A stretch of 64,000 nucleotides of DNA, from assembly GCA_017477245.1 (NCBI GenBank), contig JAFUWY010000035.1, forward strand, positions 1 to 64,000. The letters are read 5' to 3'. Below are positions 1-7,617 of this stretch, piece by piece. Position numbers and translations under genes: made by a program. This stretch comes from Bacteroidales bacterium. GTDB taxonomy: Bacteria > Bacteroidota > Bacteroidia > Bacteroidales > UBA932. Under the pieces are notes generated by a model. The model saw only the letters and a program-made list of their open reading frames with translations, had not been told where the DNA came from and ran no database searches. Each line of letters starts with the position of its first letter. Within the stretch, counting starts at the first letter, position 1.

Positions 1-1
1 C

Positions 2-526
2 TATATTATTTTGGGCGTGATGCTCATGACTTTCCTCATGTTATTTGTCTGGCAATGGCTGATTGTTATTGTCATCAAGCAAAAAGGATGGACCGGGTGG
101 AGTTTTCCTGCCATGCTGGGCAATCCTGTTTTCATAGCTGCAGTCCTGGCTATTCTGGCTTATGGGAATTATATGCTGGCCAAATGGTTGGAGAAGAAGT
201 TCCCCGTAGAGCACCCTATCACCTTCACGTCGGATTATAGGAAGGTCTCTTTGAAGAAACAGGATATCCTTTACGTAGAATCGCGTGATTCTGAAGTCTG
301 GATTGTCACCCGTGACGGAGGGCAGTATCGCAACCGGACAGGCATCGGCCAGTGGGAAAACCTCCTTGGTCCCGGGTTTCTCCGCGTCCATCGTTCCTTT
401 CTGGTCAATGTCGCCGATGCGACCCTTGCCTCCGGGGATCTCGTTTCCATCGGCGGGCAGTCCATCCCGGTCTCCCGAAAATACAAAGAGGACGTTAAAG
501 CCATCCTTCTCGCTACCGGAGAATGA
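2..526 (+). CDS. LytTR-domain membrane protein (5' end outside window)
   Basis: The reading frame is open to the left edge, so the true start is upstream; about 174 residues are visible. Two hydrophobic stretches (about residues 5-25 and 38-60 of the visible part) look like membrane helices. They are followed by a LytTR DNA-binding domain, with the strand pattern around DILYVESRDSEVWIV and the typical FLRVHRSFLVNV motif. LytTR domains bind DNA, usually as the output of quorum or two-component systems. Here the domain is joined to membrane helices rather than to a receiver, an arrangement common in Bacteroidota, so it is probably a membrane-anchored regulator. No partner kinase is visible. A bidirectional hairpin terminator follows at 610. 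The domain call is strong; the regulated genes are unknown. Confidence 0.85.
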   Translation, partial: YIILGVMLMTFLMLFVWQWLIVIVIKQKGWTGWSFPAMLGNPVFIAAVLAILAYGNYMLAKWLEKKFPVEHPITFTSDYRKVSLKKQDILYVESRDSEVWIVTRDGGQYRNRTGIGQWENLLGPGFLRVHRSFLVNVADATLASGDLVSIGGQSIPVSRKYKEDVKAILLATGE

Positions 527-609
527 GTTGGAATACCGGTACGAGTCTTTCCGAAAAAACAAAACAATCAATAGGTAATTTTATTGTGGCATAAGTAGGC
601 AATAATAAG

Positions 610-638
610 AAACGATCCGGTACTTGCCGGATCGTTTT
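610..638. terminator. Bidirectional hairpin terminator
   Basis: A perfect 11-bp stem (AAACGATCCGG at 610-620 with CCGGATCGTTT at 627-637) has a six-base loop and T/A runs on both sides. It lies between the convergent LytTR gene and the DUF2795 gene, so it can end transcription from both directions. Confidence 0.85.
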
Positions 639-668
639 CATAATACTTTATAAATTAATGATTTACAA

Positions 669-890
669 TTAGTACTCCTCCTCGTTAAAGAAGAAGTCGT
701 CCTTGGTAGGGTAGTCGGGCCAGATGTCTTCGATCGTCTCGTAGATCTCGCCTTCTTCTTCGAGCTCTTCCAAGTTCTCAATGACCTCTTCGGGGGCGCC
801 GGAGCGGTTTGCGTAGTCGATCAGTTCTTCTTTGGTTGCCGGCCACGGAGCATCGTCCAGGCTGCTGGCAAGTTCGAGTGTCCAATACAT
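669..890 (-). CDS. Small acidic DUF2795-family protein
   Basis: A 73-residue, strongly acidic protein starting MYWTLELASSLDDAPWP and ending DDFFFNEEEY. It resembles the short DUF2795 proteins found widely in Bacteroidota; their function is not established. The conserved segment WPATKEELIDYANRSGAP is the family's helix-loop-helix part. The ATG at 890 is chosen over an upstream in-frame start at 935 because a TATTTTTGC promoter box at 914-922 (minus strand) lies between them, so a message starting there could not contain the longer version. It is a single-gene unit ending at the shared terminator at 610. Confidence 0.8.
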   Translation of the reverse strand: MYWTLELASSLDDAPWPATKEELIDYANRSGAPEEVIENLEELEEEGEIYETIEDIWPDYPTKDDFFFNEEEY

Positions 891-913
891 AGTCGTGCGT
901 TTGTTTGTTCGCG

Positions 914-922
914 CAAAAATAG
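914..922 (-). promoter_or_regulatory. Promoter -7 box for the DUF2795 gene
   Basis: On the minus strand the bases read TATTTTTGC, a match to the Bacteroidota -7 consensus TAnnTTTG, about 24 bases before the ATG at 890. No clear -33 TTTG was seen at the expected distance. Confidence 0.6.
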
Positions 923-1188
923 AAATAATTTTCATATCTGATCCCCTTTGTAATAAAAAGTTATCAACAGGATTCCGGGGGATACTCGTAACTTCCGTAA
1001 CTGGCCGATAGTTAGGAGTTTTTCCTGAAATGAAATATTTTTTCGCGGGGCTCCGGCGGAGCCTGGGACGAGTGTCTTCCGGCCTGTATTTCGTCCCGCG
1101 GAACGGTGGTTTTTCCCGCCATTCAGGATGCCCGTCACTTTTCCGGCCTTTCCGGAAACAATGATTTCCCGGCGTCAGGAGACAGGCC

Positions 1189-1197
1189 TAATTTTGC
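1189..1197 (+). promoter_or_regulatory. Promoter -7 box for the acyltransferase gene
   Basis: TAATTTTGC matches TAnnTTTG, with a near-match TTTC about 20 bases upstream. The predicted start of transcription is near 1200, which supports the ATG at 1220 as the start codon. Confidence 0.6.
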
Positions 1198-1219
1198 AGG
1201 AAACGAAACGACATCCGAT

Positions 1220-2482
1220 ATGGCACTCCAAAAGATCCTGAGGCTCGACAATGCCTCCCTCATCTATCCTGCGAGCCAGTCGAAGAAGTATGCTTCGCTG
1301 TTCCGCATGAGCGTGACCCTTTCCGGACCCGTGGAGACCCCTTTGCTCCAGCAGGCGCTGGAGGCCGTGGTCGACCGGATCCCCACTTTCCACTATACAC
1401 TGGCCGGTGACGCTTTCTGGTGGCGGCTCCGCTACCTGGACCGGACGCCCCGGGTGCTGCCGCTCCAGCCGCTCCATGCATTCTCGCTGGCGGGCAACGG
1501 CGGGTTCCTGTTCCGCGTGTCGGCGGACGGGGCGCGCATCGTCCTGGACGTCTTCCACGTCCTGACGGACGGGAACGGGGGAATGACCTTCCTGCTGACG
1601 CTCGCCGCGGAGTATCTCCGGCTCCGGCATGGCGTCGTCCCCGCTTACGGCGGCCGGATCCTGGACCCGTCCGCGCGTCCCTGCGCGTCGGAGCTGGCGG
1701 ACGCTTTCGATGCCTTCGGGGGCAAGCGTGGGACGCTGGAGCAGAACGATCCGGCCTACCATATCCGCGGGCGGATCCTGCCGCACAGGGTCCTGACGGA
1801 CCTGCGCGTGCGGATCCCCGCCCGGCGGGTCTCCGAGGTCGCGAAGGCGCGCGGCTGTACGGTGACGGAGCTGCTGGCGGCGGCGATGGTCGCCGCCCTG
1901 CAGGTCGTCCATGCGGCCGACCGGCACCGCAAGCGGTCCGTGCTCAAGGTCAACGTGCCCGTGGACCTGCGCCGCATCTTCGGCGGCAGCACGCTGCGCA
2001 ATTTCTCCTCCTACGTCGTGCTGGGCGTGGACGTGCGGAACGGATACCTGGACTTCGACCGCATCCTCGAGGTGGTCCGGGCCCAGAAGCAGCTTTACAC
2101 GATGCCCAGCCAGCTGGAGCCCAAGGTGGCGAAGAATGTCGAACTGGAGGACAATTTCGCCATCAGCTGCATCCCCCGCGTGTTGAAGAAGCCGCTGATC
2201 GACGTCATCAACAAGCTCAAGGGCGACCGCTACTGCTCCCACACCCTGTCGAACCTGGGACGGATCGACCTGCCGGAGGCGCTGCGCCCGCACGTGCGGG
2301 ACATCGACTTCGTCCTGGGCCGCCAGCGCGGCAACTCCGGGGCGTCCGCGTGCGTGGGATACGGCGACGCGCTGGTCCTGCACATGTCCCGCCGGATCGC
2401 GGAGCGGGCGTTCGAGGATGCTTTCCTGGAGCAGCTGGCGTGTATCGGGGTCCCGGTCGCGGCGGAGGAGGGGAACCTGTAG
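1220..2482 (+). CDS. Condensation-fold acyltransferase (alcohol acetyltransferase-like)
   Basis: A 420-residue soluble protein with the HxxxDG motif (HVLTDG, about residue 115) typical of CoA-dependent acyltransferases and condensation domains. The N-terminal part (DNASLIYPASQSKKYASLFRM) is like that of alcohol acetyltransferase-type proteins found in Bacteroidota. Members of this fold move an acyl group from CoA to an alcohol or amine; the acceptor here cannot be told from the sequence. The TAATTTTGC promoter at 1189 excludes the longer in-frame extension back to 1106. It stands alone, converging with the fucose operon, and no carrier protein or adenylation domain is nearby. The fold is likely; the substrate is unknown. 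Confidence 0.7.
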   Translation: MALQKILRLDNASLIYPASQSKKYASLFRMSVTLSGPVETPLLQQALEAVVDRIPTFHYTLAGDAFWWRLRYLDRTPRVLPLQPLHAFSLAGNGGFLFRVSADGARIVLDVFHVLTDGNGGMTFLLTLAAEYLRLRHGVVPAYGGRILDPSARPCASELADAFDAFGGKRGTLEQNDPAYHIRGRILPHRVLTDLRVRIPARRVSEVAKARGCTVTELLAAAMVAALQVVHAADRHRKRSVLKVNVPVDLRRIFGGSTLRNFSSYVVLGVDVRNGYLDFDRILEVVRAQKQLYTMPSQLEPKVAKNVELEDNFAISCIPRVLKKPLIDVINKLKGDRYCSHTLSNLGRIDLPEALRPHVRDIDFVLGRQRGNSGASACVGYGDALVLHMSRRIAERAFEDAFLEQLACIGVPVAAEEGNL

Positions 2483-2532
2483 CCAGGGATAAAATTCCTG
2501 CAAAAAAGTTTTGTATTGTAACTCCCTGACTA

Positions 2533-3465
2533 TCAAGTGTTTTTCCAGCTTGTCCGGAAGGTATCACCCAGGATTCCGCGGACCTCGCTGAGCAGGACGG
2601 TGTCCGGTCGTCCAGCGGCCCAGGCGAGGTTTGTGCGGACGTTCTCCGCGCGGGTCGTTGAGAAGAGCGTGGAGGCGATCCGGGGCTCCTGCACGGCATA
2701 TTCCAGGGCCAGCCGCTCGATGGGATAGCCGGCGGCGGCGCAGTGGACGGCCGCCCGGCGGCACGCATCCTGCAAGGGCGCGGGCGCCGGGTGCCAGGCC
2801 GGGGCGCCGCGGCCCGACAGCAGGCCCATCGACAACGGGCTGGCGTTGATGACCCCGATCCCGCGGACCTCGAAGAAATCCAGGAAATCGAGCAGCTTGT
2901 CGTCGCACAGGCAGTAGTGGCAGAAGTTGAGCACGGACTCGACCGCCCCGTCCGGCACGTGTTCCACCACATACCTGAGATTCTCCAGTTGCAGGTCGGT
3001 GATGCCCACATGCCCGACCACGCCCTCCTCCCGCAGCGCCGTGAGGGCCGGCAGGGTCTCCTCGCAGACCTGCCGGAGGTCTGCGAATTCGATATCGTGG
3101 ACGTTGATCAGGTCGATGCGGTCCACCCCCAGGCGCTCCATGCTCTCAAAGACACTTTCCCGGGCCCGCTTCGCGGAATAGTCCCAAGTGTTGACGCCGT
3201 CCCGGCCGTAGCGGCCGACCTTGGTAGAGAGGATGTACTTCTGTCGGGGAATCTGCCGCAGGGCCTTGCCCAGCACCTGCTCCGCCTTGAGGTGGCCATA
3301 ATAGGGGGAGACGTCGATGAAGTTGATGCCGCCCTCAATGGCGGCGCACACCGCCTCGATGCCGTCCTGCTCGCGCAGCGAATGGAAGACGCCGCCGAGG
3401 CTGGAGGCCCCGAACCCCAGGGCCGAAAGACGCAGTCCGGTACGGCCTAATTCTCTGTATTCCAT
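2533..3465 (-). CDS. Aldo/keto reductase, L-fucose (L-galactose) 1-dehydrogenase type
   Basis: A 310-residue aldo/keto reductase barrel with the complete catalytic tetrad: D51, Y56, K82 (STKVGRYG) and H123 (NVHDIEF). Throughout its length it resembles plant and bacterial L-galactose/L-fucose dehydrogenases (GFGASSLGGVF, NFIDVSPYYG, ASPLSMGLL), which oxidise the sugar C1 to the 1,5-lactone with NAD(P)+. It is the last gene of the fucose operon, and its ATG lies 19 bases inside the end of the zinc alcohol dehydrogenase gene, suggesting translational coupling. Next to a fucosidase and a lactonase it most likely makes L-fucono-lactone from L-fucose, though L-galactose or D-arabinose are possible substrates. 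The ATG at 3465 gives the expected family N-terminus (MEYRELGRTG). Confidence 0.85.
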   Translation of the reverse strand: MEYRELGRTGLRLSALGFGASSLGGVFHSLREQDGIEAVCAAIEGGINFIDVSPYYGHLKAEQVLGKALRQIPRQKYILSTKVGRYGRDGVNTWDYSAKRARESVFESMERLGVDRIDLINVHDIEFADLRQVCEETLPALTALREEGVVGHVGITDLQLENLRYVVEHVPDGAVESVLNFCHYCLCDDKLLDFLDFFEVRGIGVINASPLSMGLLSGRGAPAWHPAPAPLQDACRRAAVHCAAAGYPIERLALEYAVQEPRIASTLFSTTRAENVRTNLAWAAGRPDTVLLSEVRGILGDTFRTSWKNT

Positions 3466-4454
3466 TGCGTAAGGATTCTGAATACATGGCCCGGCGCGGC
3501 GTCCCAGCGCTCCAGCGCGTCCTGGGCCTCTTCGGGCCTGACGATACCGGAGACGAAGCGGTCGAGCGGCGCTTCGCCGCGCCGGATGGACCGGATCACG
3601 GCTTCGAAGTCGGTGGGCGCGGCATTGCGCGAGCCCATGACGGCGAGTTCTTTCTTGACGATGAGGGCGGGGGGCAGGAGCACTTCCGACTTGGGATAAC
3701 CGATGCAGACCACGCGTCCGCAGAAATCGGCGCGTTCGATGGCCAGCTGGTAGGTGGCCGGGGAGCCCACGGCTTCGATTACGACGCTGGGGGCGGGGAG
3801 CCCCTCCCAGGGCGTTCCGGTGTCGTAGGTATACGCGGCGCCCAGGTCGCGGGCCATCTGCAGCTTGCCGGCTTCGATATCGGCAGCGATGACCGTGGCG
3901 CCGCGCCGCAGGCAGCGGATCACGGCCCCGAGGCCGACCATGCCGCAGCCGATGACCAGCACGGTGTCGGTGTCGCTGACCTGGCCGCGCGCCACGGCGT
4001 GGAAGCCGACGCTCATCGGCTCGATGAGGGCGGCGTCCCGCAGGGAGATGCCCTCTGCGGGGATGACTTTCTCCCAGGGGACGACGAGAGATCCGCGCAT
4101 GGCACCGTCCCGCTGTACGCCCAGGGTTTCGTTGTGCTCGCAGGCGTTGAATCGCCCTTCGCGGCAGGAGGCGCAGTGGCCGCAGTGGGTGTAGGGATTG
4201 GCCGTCACAATCTGCCCGGGGCAGAACTGGCCGGGCACGTCCGGCCCCACGGCTTCGATCGTGGCGCCGATCTCGTGGCCGGGAATGACCGCGGGTTTGG
4301 CCATGGCATTGCGGCCGCGCCAGGTATTGAGGTCGCTGCCGCAGAAGCCGACGTAGTGCATGCGGAGCAGGATTTCGCCGGGACCGGGTGCCGGACTCTC
4401 CGGCACGTCGATGACCTGTATCCTGCGGGGTTGGGGAATCTGCAAAGCTTTCAT
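3447..4454 (-). CDS. Zinc-dependent alcohol/polyol dehydrogenase
   Basis: A 335-residue medium-chain dehydrogenase. The catalytic zinc ligands are C38 (GFCGSD) and H60-E61 (GHEIG). The structural zinc is held by C91, C94, C97 and C105 (CGHCASCREGRFNAC). The Rossmann glycines are at 169-174 (GCGMVG). The family oxidises secondary alcohols of sugars or sugar acids with NAD(P)+. The start overlaps the lactonase stop by four bases (ATGA) and the end overlaps the aldo/keto reductase start. In the non-phosphorylating fucose pathway the 4-dehydrogenase step on 2-keto-3-deoxy-L-fuconate would suit it, but in known pathways that enzyme is a short-chain dehydrogenase, so the assignment is only an inference. 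Confidence 0.8.
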   Translation of the reverse strand: MKALQIPQPRRIQVIDVPESPAPGPGEILLRMHYVGFCGSDLNTWRGRNAMAKPAVIPGHEIGATIEAVGPDVPGQFCPGQIVTANPYTHCGHCASCREGRFNACEHNETLGVQRDGAMRGSLVVPWEKVIPAEGISLRDAALIEPMSVGFHAVARGQVSDTDTVLVIGCGMVGLGAVIRCLRRGATVIAADIEAGKLQMARDLGAAYTYDTGTPWEGLPAPSVVIEAVGSPATYQLAIERADFCGRVVCIGYPKSEVLLPPALIVKKELAVMGSRNAAPTDFEAVIRSIRRGEAPLDRFVSGIVRPEEAQDALERWDAAPGHVFRILTQWNTEN

Positions 4455-5335
4455 TCTGACATGTTTTTGATATACGGGAGTTCAGGCAGGTCATGGAATC
4501 CGTAGAAAGACAGGGCATTGCCTCCGAGGAAGGCCGCCTTGTCCTCCGGTGAGATCTCCGGGCTCCTGAGGATGAAATCGTAGGACATCCGGTAGGTGAT
4601 CGCCGTGATCGTGCGGGGATAGTCGCTGCCCCACATCAACTTGTCCATCCCCACTTCGTCCGCTGCCTGCCGGATGGCGCGTACGGCGCCGGGGAAGGGA
4701 TAGAATTCGTCGTGGTAGAGCCAGGTGATGCCGCCGCTCTCGATGCGCACGTTCTCAGCCCGGGCGAGCTGCACCTGTTCCAGCCAGTGCTCCGAGCGGG
4801 CGAGTCCGAAATGGCCGATGGCGATGCGCAGGCTCGGGCACTCCCGGATGACGGTCGCGAACTGTGCGATCTGCCAGGGGTTGTCGTCCAGGCACATCGA
4901 GAGAATAATCCCACGCCGTTCCATCTCCTTGAAAGCGGCCATCATCTCCGGGGAGTCCAGGTCGCGGTGCATCCGGTGGCCGGGAATCGACGCGGCACGC
5001 CAGCCTTCCGGGACCGTGAGGGCGCCGCGGTCGATGTCCAGCAGGGCGCAGCAGAGGAACCGGTCCGGATAACGACGCTGAACCTCAAGCAGATAAGCGT
5101 CCTGGTTGCCGTCGATGATCTCCTGGACCACGACGGCGGCGCCAACCTGGGCGTAGTCCATGTTGGAGAGGAACACCTCTGCGCTGTTGCGCCCGTCGAT
5201 GAGGAAGGGCGGCAGCATCTGGCGCTCCTCGCCGAAGAAGCGGGAGCGTCCGCCCGGCAGCGCCTCAATGTGCTGCCCGTCCACGACGGCATCCTGCCGC
5301 AGCCAGAGGTGGGTGTGTGCGTCAATGATCGTCAT
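4451..5335 (-). CDS. Amidohydrolase-2 family lactonase, probably L-fuconolactonase
   Basis: A 294-residue metal-dependent hydrolase barrel. It begins with the metal-binding DAHTHLW motif (D5, H7, H9) and carries later ligands in AIGHFGLAR and in WGSDYPR (about residue 237). The overall pattern matches the L-fucono-1,5-lactonase/4-sulfomuconolactonase group of amidohydrolase family 2. It would open the lactone made by the neighbouring sugar dehydrogenase to L-fuconate. Its start overlaps the fucosidase stop by four bases and its end overlaps the dehydrogenase start by four bases, so the genes form one operon. No signal peptide is visible, so it acts in the cytoplasm. Substrate assignment rests on the neighbours. 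Confidence 0.8.
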   Translation of the reverse strand: MTIIDAHTHLWLRQDAVVDGQHIEALPGGRSRFFGEERQMLPPFLIDGRNSAEVFLSNMDYAQVGAAVVVQEIIDGNQDAYLLEVQRRYPDRFLCCALLDIDRGALTVPEGWRAASIPGHRMHRDLDSPEMMAAFKEMERRGIILSMCLDDNPWQIAQFATVIRECPSLRIAIGHFGLARSEHWLEQVQLARAENVRIESGGITWLYHDEFYPFPGAVRAIRQAADEVGMDKLMWGSDYPRTITAITYRMSYDFILRSPEISPEDKAAFLGGNALSFYGFHDLPELPYIKNMSE

Positions 5336-7515
5336 CGGAGGGTGATCTTGAAAACGGTGATCTTCTCCTGCTGCCCGGCTGGGACCTCCAGGGTGAGCGC
5401 GTCCGGGCTCTGGCGGAAGCGGACCGCCCCGCCGCCCAGCTGCTCGACGCTCCGCACGCGGCCGGAGCGCAGGCCGAGGGCCCGGATGGCGGGCCGCTCC
5501 CCGCCGAGCGCGAAGGCATAGACCGTCTTCGGCCCTTTGCAGGTGAAGCGCCAGGCGTCACCCTCGCCGAAGGTGGACCAGGTCCGGGATCCGTAAACGG
5601 CCTCGCCGTTGACACGCAGCCAGGCACCGACGGCCCGCAGGACCGCCTGCTGGTCGTCGGGGATGGTCCCGTCGGCCTTGGGCGAGATGTTGAGACAGAG
5701 ATTGCCGCCCTTGGAAATGTTCTCCACAAGACTGCGGATCACGTTCCCGCTCTTCTGCAACTGGAGACCTTCGACGTAGCCGAATTTGTGGCCGATCGGG
5801 TCATCGACCTGCCAGTAAGGCGTCTCGATCTCCTTGGGGGCACGGCTCTCGCGCTCGTAATCCTTGATCGAACCGGCAAGGTAGGCATCGCTCTTGGTCT
5901 GGATGGAGACGGATTTGCCCCACTGGGCGGCGCTGTTGTAGTAGTATTGCGCGAAGCGGAGTTTCCACGGGTCGAGGCTGCGGGAATTCACGCCGTTGTC
6001 GAAATAATACAGGTCCGGCTGGTATTTGTCCACGATCTCCTCCGCGCGGGCGAGCCACTCCTCGAGGAATGCGTCACTCTGCGGATGGGCCGGGCGGCCT
6101 TCTGCATCCTTGCCGGGCCCCATCGCGGAACCGATGGGGGAGGGCTTCTGCGGCGGACCGTACAGACCGGCATAGGCCGGATCGAAGAGGTCATGTTCTT
6201 TCGTGCCGGCAGGGTACATGAAGTCCCAGTTCTCGATGCGGTGGTTGGAAACCCCGAATTTCATCCCGCGTTCACGTACGGCCCGGGCGAGATCACCCAG
6301 CAGGTCGCGGTGCGGCCCCTTGTCCACGGCATCCCATTCGGTGAGGTCACTGTCATACATTGCGAAGCCGTCGTGGTGCTCGGCGGTCAGGATCGCATAT
6401 TTCGCGCCGGCCTCTTCGAACAGGGCGGCCCAGGCGGCCGGATCGAACTTCTCCGCACGGAAGAGGGGGATGAAATCCTTGTAGCCGAAGTCCTTGGGGT
6501 TGCCCCATTTCTCGGTATGATGCTTCAGCATGCCGTTGTACATGTGCTTGGGATACCATTCGCTGCCGGCGGCAGGCACGGTGTACACGCCCCAGTGCAT
6601 GAAGATGCCGAATTTGGCATCCTCGAACCATCCGGGGACCCGGTAATGCGCCGCGACGGACTCCCAGGTGGCCTCGTACGGGCCGGCGGGAGCAGCCGGA
6701 GCCTTGCCGCCGGGCAGGCTGACCGTCACGCGGGCGGGTGCTTCCTCCTCGTTGACGACTTGCGAAGACGATGGCGGCAGGACAGGCTGTCCCGCGGCCG
6801 GCGCGCCGACGGTCCGCTCCCACAGATCGGCCATACGGCGGTGGCCGGCGGCCGTGGGATGGATGCCGTCCCAGATCCACCAGGTGGGTGTGGCCCCGGC
6901 CGGCAGGCTTGCAAAAAGTTCATCGAAGGGCACCAGCGTGGCCTGGAACTCCGCCGCAAGCTCCCGCACGGCGTCGGCCATCCGGGCCACGCGGGCGGAG
7001 CGGGCGGGGAAGTCCTCGCGTGTACCGAAGCGGCCCACGGGGGCGAGGAACGGCGTGCACAGCACCAGCTTGCAGCCGGGCAGGGCTTTCTTCGTGCGGG
7101 AAAGCAAGCTGCGGTAGGCGGCTTCCCACGCCTTGACGTCCTGTTCTGCCGCAGAATCGTTGACGCCGATCAGGATCGACAGGACATCGGGCTTCAGGGC
7201 AAGCACATCGTCGTCCCAGCGGGCAGCGAGCCCCGTGAGCGTGTCGCCGCTCAGCCCGCGGTTGTGGAAGGTGAGGCCCGTTGCGGGGTATGTCGACTGC
7301 CAGTCACTTGCGACCAGCATCATGTAGCTGTGGCCATAGAGGTGATTGAGGTCCGTGAGATTGCGCTGGGCGGTGGGGATGCCCCGGCCGCCGCTGGCAC
7401 CCCAGCCGCCGTCGGTGATGGAGTCGCCGGCGAAGACATAAGTCTGGGCATGGACTGTCACGGCGGCCAGCAGGGAGGCTGCCAGGAGCGAAAGCAAGAG
7501 GAAAGGGGAGCGCAT
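5332..7515 (-). CDS. Secreted SGNH esterase-GH29 alpha-L-fucosidase fusion
   Basis: A 727-residue protein with a signal peptide (MRSPFLLLSLLAASLLAAVTVHA). Residues about 24-240 form an SGNH hydrolase domain with block I FAGDSITDGG, block II GLSGD, block III GVNDS and block V DGIHP. Residues about 285 to the end are a GH29 alpha-L-fucosidase: RVPGWFEDAKFGIFMHWGV (H near 306), AEHHDGFAMYDSDLTEWD, and the expected nucleophile Asp in YYFDNGVN near 504. The first part would remove acyl groups and the second would release L-fucose. It is the first gene of the fucose operon, expressed from a TACTTTTGC box at 7532-7540, and shares its upstream region with the AraC regulator. Joining an esterase to a fucosidase fits a decorated plant glycan; the true substrate is not known. 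Confidence 0.88.
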   Translation of the reverse strand: MRSPFLLLSLLAASLLAAVTVHAQTYVFAGDSITDGGWGASGGRGIPTAQRNLTDLNHLYGHSYMMLVASDWQSTYPATGLTFHNRGLSGDTLTGLAARWDDDVLALKPDVLSILIGVNDSAAEQDVKAWEAAYRSLLSRTKKALPGCKLVLCTPFLAPVGRFGTREDFPARSARVARMADAVRELAAEFQATLVPFDELFASLPAGATPTWWIWDGIHPTAAGHRRMADLWERTVGAPAAGQPVLPPSSSQVVNEEEAPARVTVSLPGGKAPAAPAGPYEATWESVAAHYRVPGWFEDAKFGIFMHWGVYTVPAAGSEWYPKHMYNGMLKHHTEKWGNPKDFGYKDFIPLFRAEKFDPAAWAALFEEAGAKYAILTAEHHDGFAMYDSDLTEWDAVDKGPHRDLLGDLARAVRERGMKFGVSNHRIENWDFMYPAGTKEHDLFDPAYAGLYGPPQKPSPIGSAMGPGKDAEGRPAHPQSDAFLEEWLARAEEIVDKYQPDLYYFDNGVNSRSLDPWKLRFAQYYYNSAAQWGKSVSIQTKSDAYLAGSIKDYERESRAPKEIETPYWQVDDPIGHKFGYVEGLQLQKSGNVIRSLVENISKGGNLCLNISPKADGTIPDDQQAVLRAVGAWLRVNGEAVYGSRTWSTFGEGDAWRFTCKGPKTVYAFALGGERPAIRALGLRSGRVRSVEQLGGGAVRFRQSPDALTLEVPAGQQEKITVFKITLR

Positions 7516-7531
7516 GGGGAATTGTTTTTTT

Positions 7532-7540
7532 GCAAAAGTA
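7532..7540 (-). promoter_or_regulatory. Promoter -7 box for the fucose operon
   Basis: On the minus strand it reads TACTTTTGC, matching TAnnTTTG, 16 bases before the ATG at 7515. It lies about 65 bases from the divergent AraC promoter, so an AraC-type activator could bind between them. Confidence 0.6.
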
Positions 7541-7583
7541 GCGAAACCCCGGGCCGAAGTCCATCCACGATGTTGTCCAGATA

Positions 7584-7614
7584 TTGCACTTTATCGACTT
7601 TTTCGTATTTTTGC
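7584..7614 (+). promoter_or_regulatory. Promoter of the AraC regulator gene, leaderless layout
   Basis: TTG at 7584-7586, a spacer of exactly 19 bases, then TATTTTTGC at 7606-7614 fits the Bacteroidota -33/-7 pattern. The ATG at 7618 is only four bases after the box G, so the message should start at or next to the start codon. Confidence 0.7.
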
Positions 7615-7617
7615 ATT

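Larger units (their letters stand above)
891..1219. other. Intergenic region with divergent promoters and a hairpin element
   Basis: This 329-base gap separates the divergent DUF2795 and acyltransferase genes. It holds a minus-strand promoter box at 914-922, a plus-strand box at 1189-1197, and a structured stretch at 1046-1096. That stretch contains a GGCTCC/GGAGCC stem (1049-1063) and a second pairing, GGGACGA (1065-1071) with TTCGTCCC (1089-1096). A short minus-strand reading frame (932-1138) has no recognisable content, and I do not regard it as a gene. Confidence 0.6.

Noticed and set aside
932..1138. Small minus-strand frame between DUF2795 and the acyltransferase
   Set aside because: No promoter, no known motif, and it overlaps a structured intergenic element.
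3466..4518. Minus-strand frame extending the aldo/keto reductase upstream
   Set aside because: It runs through the zinc dehydrogenase in another frame; the family N-terminus begins at 3465.
5788..7617. Plus-strand frame continuous with the AraC gene
   Set aside because: It is antisense to the fucosidase gene; the AraC promoter at 7584-7614 and a normal AraC length place the true start at 7618.
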